Shown here piece by piece: positions 52,827-62,421 of a stretch of 64,000 bases of DNA. The stretch is from Nothophaeocryptopus gaeumannii (lineage: Eukaryota; Ascomycota; Dothideomycetes; Mycosphaerellales; Mycosphaerellaceae): contig JASISA010000022.1 of the NCBI GenBank assembly GCA_031771865.1, positions 930,001 to 994,000 on the forward strand, given 5' to 3'. The translations under genes and the position numbers were made by a program. A model generated the notes under the pieces. It saw only the letters and a program-made list of their open reading frames with translations, searched no databases and was not told the origin of the DNA. Position 1 is the first letter of the stretch, and each line of letters opens with the position of its first letter.

Positions 52827-55565
52827 TCACCAGTGCTTCGACTTCTCTTGGAATTTCTGGTAAAGCGTTGGCGCAGGCTCCTCACCACCAGGTCCCCTTA
52901 GAGGCGGAGGCAAATTGCTGTTATCAGGCGGTTGATCGATAGAGCCAGGCTTCTTGCCAGGGCTGCCAGGAGCAGGGCCCATGGGACCACCACCGAAGTA
53001 TCGTGAGAACTCGCCGGGGTCTTCGTAAGGTCGCTTTCCAAGAAGTCGAACCATGTCGTCGCGTGTGAGCTCTTCCTTTGAAAGAAGCTCCTCAGCGACG
53101 ATGCCAACCTCTTTCTTCTTCTCTTCTAACAGTTGTCGACATTGCTTGTATGCTTCATTGACGATGCGCTTGACCTCTGCATCAATGGCCTGAGCGGTCG
53201 ACTCCGAGAAAGGCTTCTGCAATTGGGCCTCCTGACTTTCTGATCCGTCTGGGTAGTAGATGTATCCAAGGTTTGACATGCCCCACTTGGTGGTCATGGC
53301 GGTCGCCATGCGAGTCACTTTGTTGAAATCGTCGCTGGCACCGCTGGTAACAGTGTCGAAATGGAGCTCTTCACTCACTCTGCCACCCAACGTCATGGCC
53401 ATGCGGTCCATAAGCTGCTTGACGTTCATGAGAGCCTGATCGTTACCACCACCTGGCAGGTACTGTGCGTATCCGAGTGCGCCGGAGCCACGGGGAATGA
53501 TGCTGACCTTGAGAAGAGGGTCTGCATACTCGAAGTACCATCCGCAAATGGCATGGCCAGCCTCGTGGTAAGCGACGGTCTTCTTCTCTTCAGGTGAGAG
53601 GACCATGCTCTTCTTCTCCAAACCACCAATAACACGCTCGATGGCTTGCTCGAAGTGCTTCATGACGACGGAGTCAGATGCAGCTCGTGCTGCGACAAGT
53701 GCAGCTTCGTTTACGCAGTTGGCAATATCCGCACCTGCGAAGCCAGGAGTCAATGCTGCAAGACGTCCCTTGAGGTAATCCAAATCTTCGTGAGTAACAA
53801 TACTCTTCAAGTGCACGCCGAAGATTTGCTTTCGTCCTTCCATTGTCGGTCGATCGATGGCAATGTGTCTGTCGAAACGTCCTGGACGCATGAGAGCCTT
53901 GTCTAGCACATCTGCGCGGTTGGTACCAGCAAGCACAACGACTTGCTCGGAAGTATTGAAACCATCCATCTCCGTCAAGATCTGGTTCAGGGTGCTCTCA
54001 CGCTCGTCGTTACCTCCCCCAAAGGACTGCTTGGCTCGCGCCTTTCCGATTGCGTCGATCTCGTCGATGAATATGATGCAGGGTGTGTTCTTACGAGCGT
54101 TGGCGAATAGGTCGCGAACACGACTTGGTCCAACACCGACAAACATCTCCACGAATTCAGATCCGGAAACCGAGAAGAAGGGTACGCCACTCTCTCCTGC
54201 AGTGGCCTTTGCCAGTAATGTTTTACCAGTACCTGGTGGTCCAGACAGAATAGCACCGCGAGGGATCTTGGCTCCGAGCTTTTGGTAGACTCCAGGCTCC
54301 TTCAAGAAGCTCACGAACTCCATAATCTCGGTCTTTGCCTCGTCCATACCAGCCACATCAGCGAACTTAACCTTGATGTCGGTCTCATGGTTGAACTTCT
54401 TCGCTCTGCTCCGGCCCATGCCAAAGATACCACCCTGTCCACCACCCTGTCCACCAGCCGCTCTTCGGGAAAGGTACATAATGGCGCCGATAAAGAGCAA
54501 TGTCGGTCCAAAGGCAAGGAATGTGTTGATCCAGCTTCCCTCTTCGTGGTACGAAACAGGTATTCTCTCGGAACCTGGAATACCAAGCTCGTTTTGCGCC
54601 TCGTCCACTCTTCGCTCGAAGGCCTCGACGGAGCCGATGCTGAAGTAGTAGAAGAAGCCAGGTTGCGCTGCGGGCGACTCTGGGTACATTGAGGCAACGC
54701 TCTCGCGGTGCAGGTATACCCGAACTCGGTTGCCGTTAACGACAACCAGCTTCTCGACCAGGCCCTTGTCGAAGAAAGTATTCCGGAACTCCTGCCATGT
54801 AATCTCTCTGCTATTTTCGCTTGGAACAACAAGCCGATACACTAAGTAAGCCACGAATCCAGATACCAAGAAGTTAGACAGGTCAAACTTGATCTCCCTT
54901 GGAAAGCCTTCTCCCTTTTCGCCTTGCTTTCTATCGCTCTTCTTCGTATCTGAAGGCCCAGGTTCCTCTCCACTCTTTTGTCGTGGCTGCTCTTTACTCT
55001 CGGCCTCCACAGTATGTCTCGCGATATGCGTTGTCAAGCGCCACAGCTTCGCTGCTCTCGCTGGTGACATACCCTCTTTGCTGCACTCTTCGATCGTTTC
55101 GCGCAGCTCTTTTGGCAGTCCTTCCCTCTTTATTCGGCTCAGAGCTCTATCGATGTCCTCTGACATGGACTTTGGCATACCCTTCTTGACAAGGTCGAAA
55201 ACGTCATCCAACGCTTTCTCCTCTTGGGCAGTCATCTTCGTCCGTCCGGGCAAAGTCCCGTCTTCTTGCTCTCCATCTGGCTTCTTTCCCGGTGGCTGTG
55301 GGTTGGAGGACATGGGCGACTCCTTGGAGTACAGATGCTCCAAGCCTTTGGGCGCAGAGCCAGGCATCTTGTCTGTATTCTTGCCATCGCGCTGCACTTC
55401 CAATTGCCTCGGAGTGGAAGAAAACTGCCTGCTCCGTGCGTATGCGTACAGAGGTCTAGGAAGTGAGGCGGGTCGTTGCGCGAGTGCTCGGGAGAGATGC
55501 GCGGCGTCAAGAAGCTGCTGTGATGATCGCGCGATCGTTTGCGGCCTTCGGAGGATGCTCGCCAT
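52827..55565 (-). CDS. Mitochondrial m-AAA protease (Afg3/Yta12 family)
   Basis: A single exon encodes 912 residues. This FtsH-type ATP-dependent zinc metalloprotease sits in the mitochondrial inner membrane with its active sites in the matrix, degrading misfolded membrane proteins and processing precursors. The N-terminus (MASILRRPQTIARSSQQLL, Arg/Ser-rich) is a presequence; the frame extends 60 codons further only from a non-ATG codon, so the start at 55565 was chosen. Two membrane helices (about 240-260 and 352-372) flank an intermembrane region. The AAA domain has Walker A GPPGTGKT (442-449), Walker B IIFIDEID (497-504) and the SRH; the protease site HEAGH is at 667-671. Whether it is the Afg3 or the Yta12 paralogue is unclear. 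Length is larger than yeast Yta12 (825), mainly from the N-terminal charged region and the C-terminal tail. Confidence 0.95.
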   Translation of the reverse strand: MASILRRPQTIARSSQQLLDAAHLSRALAQRPASLPRPLYAYARSRQFSSTPRQLEVQRDGKNTDKMPGSAPKGLEHLYSKESPMSSNPQPPGKKPDGEQEDGTLPGRTKMTAQEEKALDDVFDLVKKGMPKSMSEDIDRALSRIKREGLPKELRETIEECSKEGMSPARAAKLWRLTTHIARHTVEAESKEQPRQKSGEEPGPSDTKKSDRKQGEKGEGFPREIKFDLSNFLVSGFVAYLVYRLVVPSENSREITWQEFRNTFFDKGLVEKLVVVNGNRVRVYLHRESVASMYPESPAAQPGFFYYFSIGSVEAFERRVDEAQNELGIPGSERIPVSYHEEGSWINTFLAFGPTLLFIGAIMYLSRRAAGGQGGGQGGIFGMGRSRAKKFNHETDIKVKFADVAGMDEAKTEIMEFVSFLKEPGVYQKLGAKIPRGAILSGPPGTGKTLLAKATAGESGVPFFSVSGSEFVEMFVGVGPSRVRDLFANARKNTPCIIFIDEIDAIGKARAKQSFGGGNDERESTLNQILTEMDGFNTSEQVVVLAGTNRADVLDKALMRPGRFDRHIAIDRPTMEGRKQIFGVHLKSIVTHEDLDYLKGRLAALTPGFAGADIANCVNEAALVAARAASDSVVMKHFEQAIERVIGGLEKKSMVLSPEEKKTVAYHEAGHAICGWYFEYADPLLKVSIIPRGSGALGYAQYLPGGGNDQALMNVKQLMDRMAMTLGGRVSEELHFDTVTSGASDDFNKVTRMATAMTTKWGMSNLGYIYYPDGSESQEAQLQKPFSESTAQAIDAEVKRIVNEAYKQCRQLLEEKKKEVGIVAEELLSKEELTRDDMVRLLGKRPYEDPGEFSRYFGGGPMGPAPGSPGKKPGSIDQPPDNSNLPPPLRGPGGEEPAPTLYQKFQEKSKHW

Positions 55566-56555
55566 GGCTGTGAGGAAAATGGTGTCTATGGCCAGCGCCT
55601 GAATGTGTCTACCGCACCAAGCGTAGCATCCACGGCGGAGTTGAGGATGGGTGCAAGAGTGGGAGATGGTGGGTTGTAGATGGCGAGAAGCAGTGACTGC
55701 AGTGATGCAGTGATTCGATGTGAGAGGGTGCGATGGTGTCGTCAATCAACGGCGGACGGAGGCGAGCCAACCATCACCTTCCGAGTCTGAAGGCTTGGCA
55801 GCGTCAACATCCACGGTCCACCAGACGTCTCTCCTGATATGTACAAGAACTTCACCAACGCTTCTTTGCGCCGTGCTGCTCATTAGTGTTCAAGAATGAA
55901 AACGAGAATCGAGTCTCGATGAGTATGATAGTACTTGCTTTGAAGTCAACAAACTCGATCGAAGTTCGACATGCGGCGCGCGTCAGGAAGGCCTTGCTGA
56001 TTCGACTCTCACATGCAGACTGGAAGGCGAAATGCAGCTAAGGTGTCCGTCTGGACGGAACATCAACCATGAGGCAGCTCAACATTCCTACTGCCATCGC
56101 GGTGATCGCAGCGCTATTCGCCGACTCTTCGCAAGACTTCATGCAAGATGCCGGACCGACGTGGCCTTGCAGCTTATCACGTTTTCGACACTCTGGGGCG
56201 CGTACTTGCCAAACCTCAAACCGTACTCATGGGCCTACGTCCAGCTTTGAACATCGCTGGAAAGGATCATTGGTAAGCGGGGAATTAGCTCAAGAATTTG
56301 GCGCGGCATTCTTTGGCTTTTATGATGGTACGAAATGAAAGATTTTGAAGCAATTCCATGCCCTTTCCCTTTCTGCTGGCACTGCTGCAGCTGAAACTTG
56401 TCGGGGACGGCTTAGCCTTTCTCCATGGCTCCCTCACTGACTCTGCGGCTTCAAGGCCGTCCAGTACGATTGCAAGGCCTCGACCATGCTCAAGCCTCCA
56501 GGCGGAGCAAGCTACTTGTCAAGCGCCTACCGTGGAAACGCCTTGTTGCAGATAC
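55566..56555. other. Intergenic region, no gene
   Basis: Upstream of the protease gene and downstream of the ISG12-like gene, with both on the minus strand. Frames are short; no RNA gene or repeat was seen. Confidence 0.4.
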
Positions 56556-57036
56556 CTATCCAGTTTGATTGAACTTTTCGAAGCACGCCGCAGCTCTTGC
56601 ACAGAAGCCGGCACACACACCAGCCCCTCCCATGATCGCACCGTTGACCATGCCTGTACCCCATCCACCCATTGCCGCGCTCTGCAGTGCCGAGAAGATC
56701 CACGGAGTTCCGAAGGCTGACTGGAACATAGCACCTAGGCCACCTGATGATATCGTCAGCTTAGGGTCAGAGTGGTGGTCTTGATCTGCGTCGTTCACCT
56801 GCAACTGGACCAAGCGCTCCAAGACCCAGTGACAGGAGAAGAGGGCCTGCTACCAATCCTGGGACGAGGAGGATGAGCGTGCAGATAATCTGACAAGCTG
56901 TGGCGCCTGGATTGTTGGTGAAGAAGTCCTTGGCATTCTGTGGCAGATCTTCCCACTTGATGTCGCTCAGGCCTTCGACGAGATGACCGAATCGCTCTTT
57001 GATATTCTCGAAGGTGCCTCTTGCGGCGGCTTCCAT
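56556..57036 (-). CDS. ISG12/IFI6-27-like small membrane protein
   Basis: Two exons (56799-57036 and 56556-56743) encode 141 residues; the 55-nt intron (GTGAAC..CATCAG) is in phase. The glycine-rich hydrophobic core ACQIICTLILLVPGLVAGPLLLSLGLGALGPVAG followed by GLGAMFQSAFG and FSALQSAAMGG is the pattern of the interferon-induced 6-16/ISG12 family, mostly small mitochondrial or ER-associated membrane proteins; in fungi the role is unknown. An N-terminal charged helix (FENIKERFGHLVEGLSDIKWEDL) precedes the hydrophobic block. The splice joins PVAG to GLGAMFQ, the family order. No catalytic motif exists. It lies directly downstream of an acidic small gene on the same strand. Confidence 0.8.
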
Positions 57037-57513
57037 CTTGGCTTTGATTTTGTCGTCCGTTGTGATTGGGTGAGTGATGTTGGTGTTGATGGTGGATTTG
57101 AGATGAAACGTGGAAAATATAGATTGTTTTGCTTTCGAGCGTTTGCTGAAGCCAAGACTTGCATATGCACGACACTCAAACCTTAAAATCGCTCAGAACT
57201 TCACTTTGTCTCCTTTCGAATTAAAGCCCCGCCTACAGTCTTGCCCCGCCAGCAAGCTTTTAGGAGATCATGTTTGGTTTCGGCTCTATCATCGTCGACT
57301 ATCGAAGAGCAGGTCCGTATTGATAGGTGAATCGTCAAAGAACAGACCTAGGCGGCCCTGTTAACATTGACCGCGTCGTTATTCTGTGAGCGTCCAAGCA
57401 TGCTGGTGGTGCGGTCCATCAGGAAACCACTGCCAGAGACTATGCTCTGCATGAGCGTTCCAGAGTATGCGAGCATTGTAGCGGGTGATCCAACGCCTAT
57501 TCGATGTCAGTCA
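57037..57513. other. Intergenic gap, no gene
   Basis: Promoter region for the ISG12-like gene; no coding or RNA feature is visible. Confidence 0.4.
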
Positions 57514-57957
57514 TTACGGAGCATCTTGATCTTTACGGGAATGCGGACCATCTGCGACTTGCTCGCTCTCCTCGAAGCCTTCGACATCCTCCGCGGTGAC
57601 CTCCACCCACTCATTCACGTCGATCTTGTCTTGCTCCGATTCTTCACCAGTGCCGCGCTCATCGCCCACTTCATCGTGCTTGGACGTTTGTAGGTGTTGT
57701 GGATTGGCCTTCCAGTCGTTGATGCCCGGTGCAAGGTCCTCAATCATTCTTCCAGCAGCGGACTGGCAAGGAGTGACAGTCAACTTCAATGCCCTCTTGC
57801 AAGTAGTCACTCCATCGCTCACGGATTCTGTTCTGACCCCCAGCTTCTCCTCTAGCGTCTTTCTTGCTTGTTCGAGACGGTGCTCAACGTGCGGATGCAG
57901 CTCTTCCTTGATTGCGTGGTCCAGGGCAGCTACCAGTCCCTGCCACGCTGTTTCCAT
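57514..57957 (-). CDS. Small acidic hypothetical protein, 147 aa
   Basis: A single exon encodes 147 residues starting at the ATG of METAWQGL; the frame extends 18 codons more only from a GTG. The first half is helical (HAIKEELHPHVEHRLEQARKTLEEKLG), and the C-terminal half is very acidic (GTGEESEQDKIDVNEWVEVTAEDVEGFEESEQ). No signal peptide or membrane helix. The gene sits 477 bases upstream of the ISG12-like gene on the same strand, but a functional link is not evident. The family is unknown and coding status rests on length and composition. Confidence 0.55.
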   Translation of the reverse strand: METAWQGLVAALDHAIKEELHPHVEHRLEQARKTLEEKLGVRTESVSDGVTTCKRALKLTVTPCQSAAGRMIEDLAPGINDWKANPQHLQTSKHDEVGDERGTGEESEQDKIDVNEWVEVTAEDVEGFEESEQVADGPHSRKDQDAP

Positions 57958-58234
57958 CGTGTTGCCTCGCTTGTTCGTTGGTGAAAACGGGGAATGAAAC
58001 GGCTTAGCCACTTGAAATCCGAGCCAAGCTAAGCCAACTTTGTGGAAGTTAACACATGTTCTTCTTTGATCGTCTTGTCAATACTATAATACAATGAACG
58101 CTCCAATGGTATCTCAAGAATAAGTGAAATAATCCTCCATCCGCACAGGCCTCATCCGCGCATCGATATTACCTTGTCGAATGATCGTTTGGAAGGCCGA
58201 CGATCCGACTGGGTCTCGCTCACGTCGAATGATA

Positions 58235-58804
58235 TTATTCCGCTCCGAGAGCGGCAGCATCAGCAGGTATCCCACGTTCTATCCTCATCCCCCCAAGAGG
58301 ATTCATCACCGCTTCCTGACCCACTCCCAATTCGCGATAGAATTCTCTAATGTACACACCCACCCTGCGTATCCGCTGCCAGATTGTCGCCCACCACGGC
58401 AATGGCTGCTGTTGCGCTACCGCTGGCGGCGGCGGCAGCGGCTGCGGCTGCGACTCCTCCTCTTGATATGGCGGTGGTGGAGGCGACGCCGATGGTCGGG
58501 GTGGAGGATCCTCCAGTGACCGTGTCTCGTTCATCTCGTCCATCTCAATCATCTCGTTCACTTCACCATCCAGTCGATCCAGCAGCCCCTGCTCTTGATC
58601 CGTCTAAGGTCGCGCAGCAGGCACCTCATGGCCATACTTGGCGATGATCCACCAGGCGTGGATGACACCCGGAATCCAGCCCAGAATGGACAAACAGATG
58701 TTGATCAAGAAATCGGCACCGCATCCTCGCTTGAAGAAGACAGAGAGTGGTGGGAGGAATAGGGCGAGGAAATAGAGACAGATGTCGCCGTTGGAGGAAG
58801 GCAT
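58235..58804 (-). CDS. PMP3/Sna3-like membrane protein with PPxY tail
   Basis: The model joins 58625-58804 (60 codons) to 58235-58588 and encodes 177 residues. The first part is a PMP3 (UPF0057) domain: two hydrophobic helices with the CGADFLINICLSILGWIPGVIHAWW core. The second part is a charged, Pro-rich tail with PPPPPYQ (about 96-102), which contains a PPxY motif as found in yeast Sna3 and Sna4 that recruits the Rsp5/Nedd4 ubiquitin ligase for vacuolar sorting. The two parts are in the same frame but separated by one TAG at 58604-58606. I assumed a 36-nt intron (58589-58624, GTGCCT..GAGCAG), which is unusually short; alternatives are stop-codon readthrough, or a 66-residue protein ending at that TAG. 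Strong GTGAGT and GTAAGT sites upstream suggest 5' UTR introns. The PMP3 domain is certain, the tail join is not. Confidence 0.7.
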
Positions 58805-59601
58805 GGTTGGATCTGCTGATGGTGAGCTTGAGTCCTGCACCCAAATGGTGATATGCGTCGCGCACTCACAGTCGTACGATTGATATTAATGTGTCGGTTT
58901 GCAGTCTCGAACGCGATTGACTGTGTTGCGATATTGATTGCTGCTTGACGTATGCGGAGCAAATTGAATGAGAGGGAAGGAGGGAAAGGAAAAGAAAGAA
59001 CTTACCATTACCGCCTAATCTAAATATCCCTCGAGCGCTTTCGCGGAAAGCGTACGGCATCAAACGCAGAACACACGGTCTTCAGGAAAGTGCTGGTGAC
59101 GTTGCGCGGACCAGGAACAGCCAAGGAAATGACCGAGCGCTACATACTGAGTTTCACAATTCGATTGAGATTGAGACAGAAGTCGACGACCTATAGAAAG
59201 CACCTTTCTACTAATTCTCCATTAGCTCTGATATTGAATACGCTTATATTATTCTTACTATAATATATAGATAGTTTATAGTATCAACTCTTCTCTTTCA
59301 TTTGATATATAAATCGAAACCTATTACGCGCTATATATGCTATTATTACTACACGCGTAAGGTAGAAGGAAGGTCGAGAGGTGTCGACTTTTGTCTTAGA
59401 ACTCGTATCCTCGTTGCGTCAGGAGCAAGGTTCTCAGCCACAGCGGCAGGAGCGGAGGCGCATAATTTTCGTTAAGCAATCGAATCGGATCGAGTGGTAT
59501 CGCGCTTGTGCCTGACTATCATCTACAACATACGTAAGACGCCACGACCAAATCATCAGCCTTGTCAAATTTGTACGATCTGATTATCGCCAATCCCATG
59601 C
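58805..59601. other. Intergenic region with an AT-rich island
   Basis: Upstream of the Sna3-like gene (minus) and 3' of the DNA glycosylase gene. It includes an AT-rich block at about 59215-59370. GTAAGT near 59005 and GTGAGT near 58867 could be donors of 5' UTR introns of the Sna3-like gene. No gene is supported. Confidence 0.45.
59215..59370 (+). repeat. AT-rich block with short inverted repeat
   Basis: Composition switches to a TA-, TTA- and ATA-rich stretch, unlike the surrounding GC-balanced DNA. TTACGCG at 59324-59330 is mirrored as CGCGTAA at 59354-59360, a 7-bp inverted repeat 23 bases apart. The block could be a RIP-mutated relic, a small MITE-like end or an AT-rich spacer; copies elsewhere would be needed to decide. 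Confidence 0.45.
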
Positions 59602-61032
59602 TCACTCTTCATCGTCTCCATCGCTCAGCTCGCTCTCGTCTTCCGCATCATCCTCATCACCTCCGGCCGCTGCCTTCGCTTTCTTACGATCGGCAGACGA
59701 CATGCCACCCTTCTTCGCTCCATGGCGTTTAACGAGATGCTCCATCGGACAACCCTCTTCCCAGTTGGCGCTTGACTGGCCAGTGGCTGCTCGACATCGT
59801 GGGCAGACTTTACCATGCTTGATCAACAGCTGATGAAGTGGATACTTGTACTCGTCTGGGATTCGAGCGTCGCAATGGGAATAGGTCGTATTTCTGTCAA
59901 CCTTTGGCTGTCCCTTCTTTGACGATTTCGGAACCCAGCCAAGATACTGGCAGAGGCGGAAAACGTGAGTGTCCACTGCGAATGACGGGCGCTGTAGACA
60001 GAACAGAGCAACACACGAAGCTGTCTTGGGTCCGATGCCGGGGTACGAAAGCATCTTGCTGATTGCATCGTTAGTGCTGAGCAGGTGCAAGTGGTCCAGT
60101 GAAATGACGTTCTGTTTTGCTTTGTTAATCTCTTCTTCCTTCTCTGCAGCAGCTTCGTTCTCAGCACCCGCGGGGTCGTTCGAGGGATCCGTCAATGCAG
60201 TCTTTCTTTCCTGATTCTCTTCGTATGCCATTTGCAAGATCTCTTGGATATCCTTCGACTTTATCTTTGCTAACCCGCCACGTTCAATCGCTTTGAAGAC
60301 CTCATGGTTGGGAGCTCGTCGCACAGCATCCCAGTCTACGCTGCCGTTCCCAATCCCCTCTTTGATGGTCCCAAATCGAGCAACCAAGCCCTGAAAAGCA
60401 GTACTTGAGTTCTTGTTGGTCGTATTTGCAGAGAGACGAGTCCTGACCAAAGCATCCAACACAGACGGCACTTCTCCACAACCAGCGACGTCCAGCGACG
60501 GAGGTGGAATAGCCTTGGGCGCGGTGACCTTGCCATGTTGCTTTTCGAGCAATCGAACAACCTCTTTACATTCCTCAGCGGTGGGCCTCATGTAATCAGG
60601 GAAGGGGGAAACTCCTGGAGTCAGGCCATAGTTGGCCTTCTTCGGAGTCTTTCTGGCTGGTGTTGGTTGAGCAGACTCTTCTTCCTTGATTGGAGTGCCC
60701 ATAGGCTCGGAAGAACGCTTTGCGCGTTTCGATGGACGCGAAGAATCCTCGTCGCCATCATCCAGACCTGGAGTTGGTAGCGCAGTCCCGAGGTTGTGAG
60801 GCAGATCATTCACGTCGCCATCTTCCTGCTTGATGGATTTGCGCGATCGCTTGCGCGAAGTATTAGCCGGAGTAGATGGATCGTGCTTGATGCCATCTAC
60901 CTTCGATTTGGTGGAATTGGCCTTCCCGGGTGCCTTCTTCCCTCTAAGAGCTGGAGTGGCAGGAGGGCTGGAGAGTTGTTGCGGACTCGTAGCTGAGGCA
61001 GCACGAGCAGCCGCACGTGTAGTCCGGGCCAT
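59602..61032 (-). CDS. HhH-GPD DNA glycosylase (endonuclease III-like)
   Basis: A single exon encodes 476 residues. A Lys/Arg-rich and Ser-rich N-terminal third with nuclear-localisation-like sequence (SRKRSRKSIK, PSKRAKRSSE) precedes the HhH-GPD fold. The helix-hairpin-helix LSYPGIGPKTASCVALF contains the catalytic Lys, and VDTHVFR gives the conserved Asp. CLQRPSFAVDTHV fits the Nth/MutY superfamily used in base excision repair, where the enzyme removes a damaged base and nicks the AP site. The C-terminus has a CPRC motif (HGKVCPRC) reminiscent of a partial iron-sulfur cluster, but the full four-cysteine loop of Nth is not obvious; the acidic tail is disordered. Length exceeds bacterial Nth (about 210) because of the extensions. 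Substrate preference is unknown. Confidence 0.87.
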   Translation of the reverse strand: MARTTRAAARAASATSPQQLSSPPATPALRGKKAPGKANSTKSKVDGIKHDPSTPANTSRKRSRKSIKQEDGDVNDLPHNLGTALPTPGLDDGDEDSSRPSKRAKRSSEPMGTPIKEEESAQPTPARKTPKKANYGLTPGVSPFPDYMRPTAEECKEVVRLLEKQHGKVTAPKAIPPPSLDVAGCGEVPSVLDALVRTRLSANTTNKNSSTAFQGLVARFGTIKEGIGNGSVDWDAVRRAPNHEVFKAIERGGLAKIKSKDIQEILQMAYEENQERKTALTDPSNDPAGAENEAAAEKEEEINKAKQNVISLDHLHLLSTNDAISKMLSYPGIGPKTASCVALFCLQRPSFAVDTHVFRLCQYLGWVPKSSKKGQPKVDRNTTYSHCDARIPDEYKYPLHQLLIKHGKVCPRCRAATGQSSANWEEGCPMEHLVKRHGAKKGGMSSADRKKAKAAAGGDEDDAEDESELSDGDDEE

Positions 61033-62421
61033 CTCAGTCGAATACTCTTGGATCTGGTGGCGAGGTCGATGGGATGTTCGGTACCAGGGTACTCGGATTC
61101 GGAGGCACCCTTGTGATTGTAGAATGAAGTGGCTTCGTGGGCACGAATAAACGTCAGCTGCTCAGTGATTAATTGCAAATGCAAGATGAAGCCAGAACTT
61201 TGATTCAATGGCACGTGTGCAGCTGGTCAGGTAATGTGATCTATGAAAAGGAGTTCATCCGAAATGAATTGAGGAATGACGTATTGGACATCTAGATCTT
61301 GGCGATCCTGCGAGGTACGCACAGGATTCCAGTGGCACATCTGTCCAGCATCCACATATTCCGTCTTGATCACAGCCTTTGTTCACGATCGTTGTTACGT
61401 TAATAGTCGGCCTGAAAGGCTTGGGTGCTTCACATAAATCGCGATAGGCACAGCTGTCGGCATTAAAACACTGAGACCCCGCTCGCCTCAAGGGAAGACT
61501 AGGCATGGGGAGGCCTTTCAAGAAGCAGAGCAAAGGCGCAAGGAGGAAGTGCTGTTCAAAATCGAGCAGCACGGTTTTACCATGGGGAAAAGGACACAGG
61601 TGCAGATAGCCACAGTGCTGCATCTAACCTTCTGCAGGCCTTTCAGGCATGCATCAAGCTGTCGCAACCTTGCGAGCAGACAGATACATGTGCATTGCCG
61701 CGCATGAAGCAGAGATGAGATTTTCTCACTCACGGCGTGTATTCGTGCCCCGGAAGCTCCCTCATATCAGGCAAACGCAATTCAAGAGTTGTACGAAAGA
61801 CAAGAGCCCTGCGCAAACGAGGATTCGGCAGCGAATGTCGCCAGCAAGTGCAATATGATTACTGAACCTACTTACGGCTTCGCGCTAGCAGACCATGAGA
61901 TGTTCCCAAGCCAGCCAGGTTCAGCCGTGGCGTTGAAAAACCCCGAGCATGCAGCAAAAAGCGACTTGCATTTACTGGCTGGAACCTTGGTACACGCTCA
62001 GATTGGTCTTGTCAATCACATCTGACCGGAGCCAGCATTCGGCCTTTAAGCACTGTGCTCACACCTTTGCTGTTAGCTGCCGTTCGATTGTGCTCCCGCC
62101 GACCTCGTCATTTTCTTCGGACAACACACGGCGAAGCGGTGAGTACATCCGAGGTGATCAGGAGGCCGCTTCCTTGAACCAGCTCAGTTACACGCGCTCT
62201 GGTCTCCCAGCATCGCCTGTTGTCGATTCTATTCGGCAATTCCGCAGGAGTAGCATCGTGTTGCTTCGCGTGGAGCAGACACGCTGGAGTCATTTGCATG
62301 CTCGCGCCTCGCGGCTCGGCAGATTAATCGCGACGGCACCTGATCCCGGAGCTCCTTCGTTGTATGTGGCAGAGGTGTATCTTGTGGAATATGAAGATGG
62401 TAGAGTCCTCGCGCTTCTTAT
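61033..62421. other. Intergenic region with a doubtful cysteine-rich ORF
   Basis: No firm gene. A minus-strand frame at 61255-61623 (122 codons) is listed separately. Plus-strand frames near 61949-62482 are shadows that run into the Zn2Cys6 gene. No RNA gene or repeat found. Confidence 0.4.
61255..61623 (-). CDS. Doubtful cysteine-rich ORF, 122 aa
   Basis: A complete ATG-to-TGA frame of 122 residues has 12 cysteines, dense in the second half (QCFNADSCAYRDLCEA, GCDQDGICGCW). Small secreted fungal proteins can look like this, but a clear signal peptide is absent from the first 20 residues; a spliced start is possible because GTAAAA follows the CATG near 61580. No known family. It may be chance, a relic or a small secreted protein with an unmodelled first exon. 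Confidence 0.25.
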   Translation of the reverse strand: MQHCGYLHLCPFPHGKTVLLDFEQHFLLAPLLCFLKGLPMPSLPLRRAGSQCFNADSCAYRDLCEAPKPFRPTINVTTIVNKGCDQDGICGCWTDVPLESCAYLAGSPRSRCPIRHSSIHFG

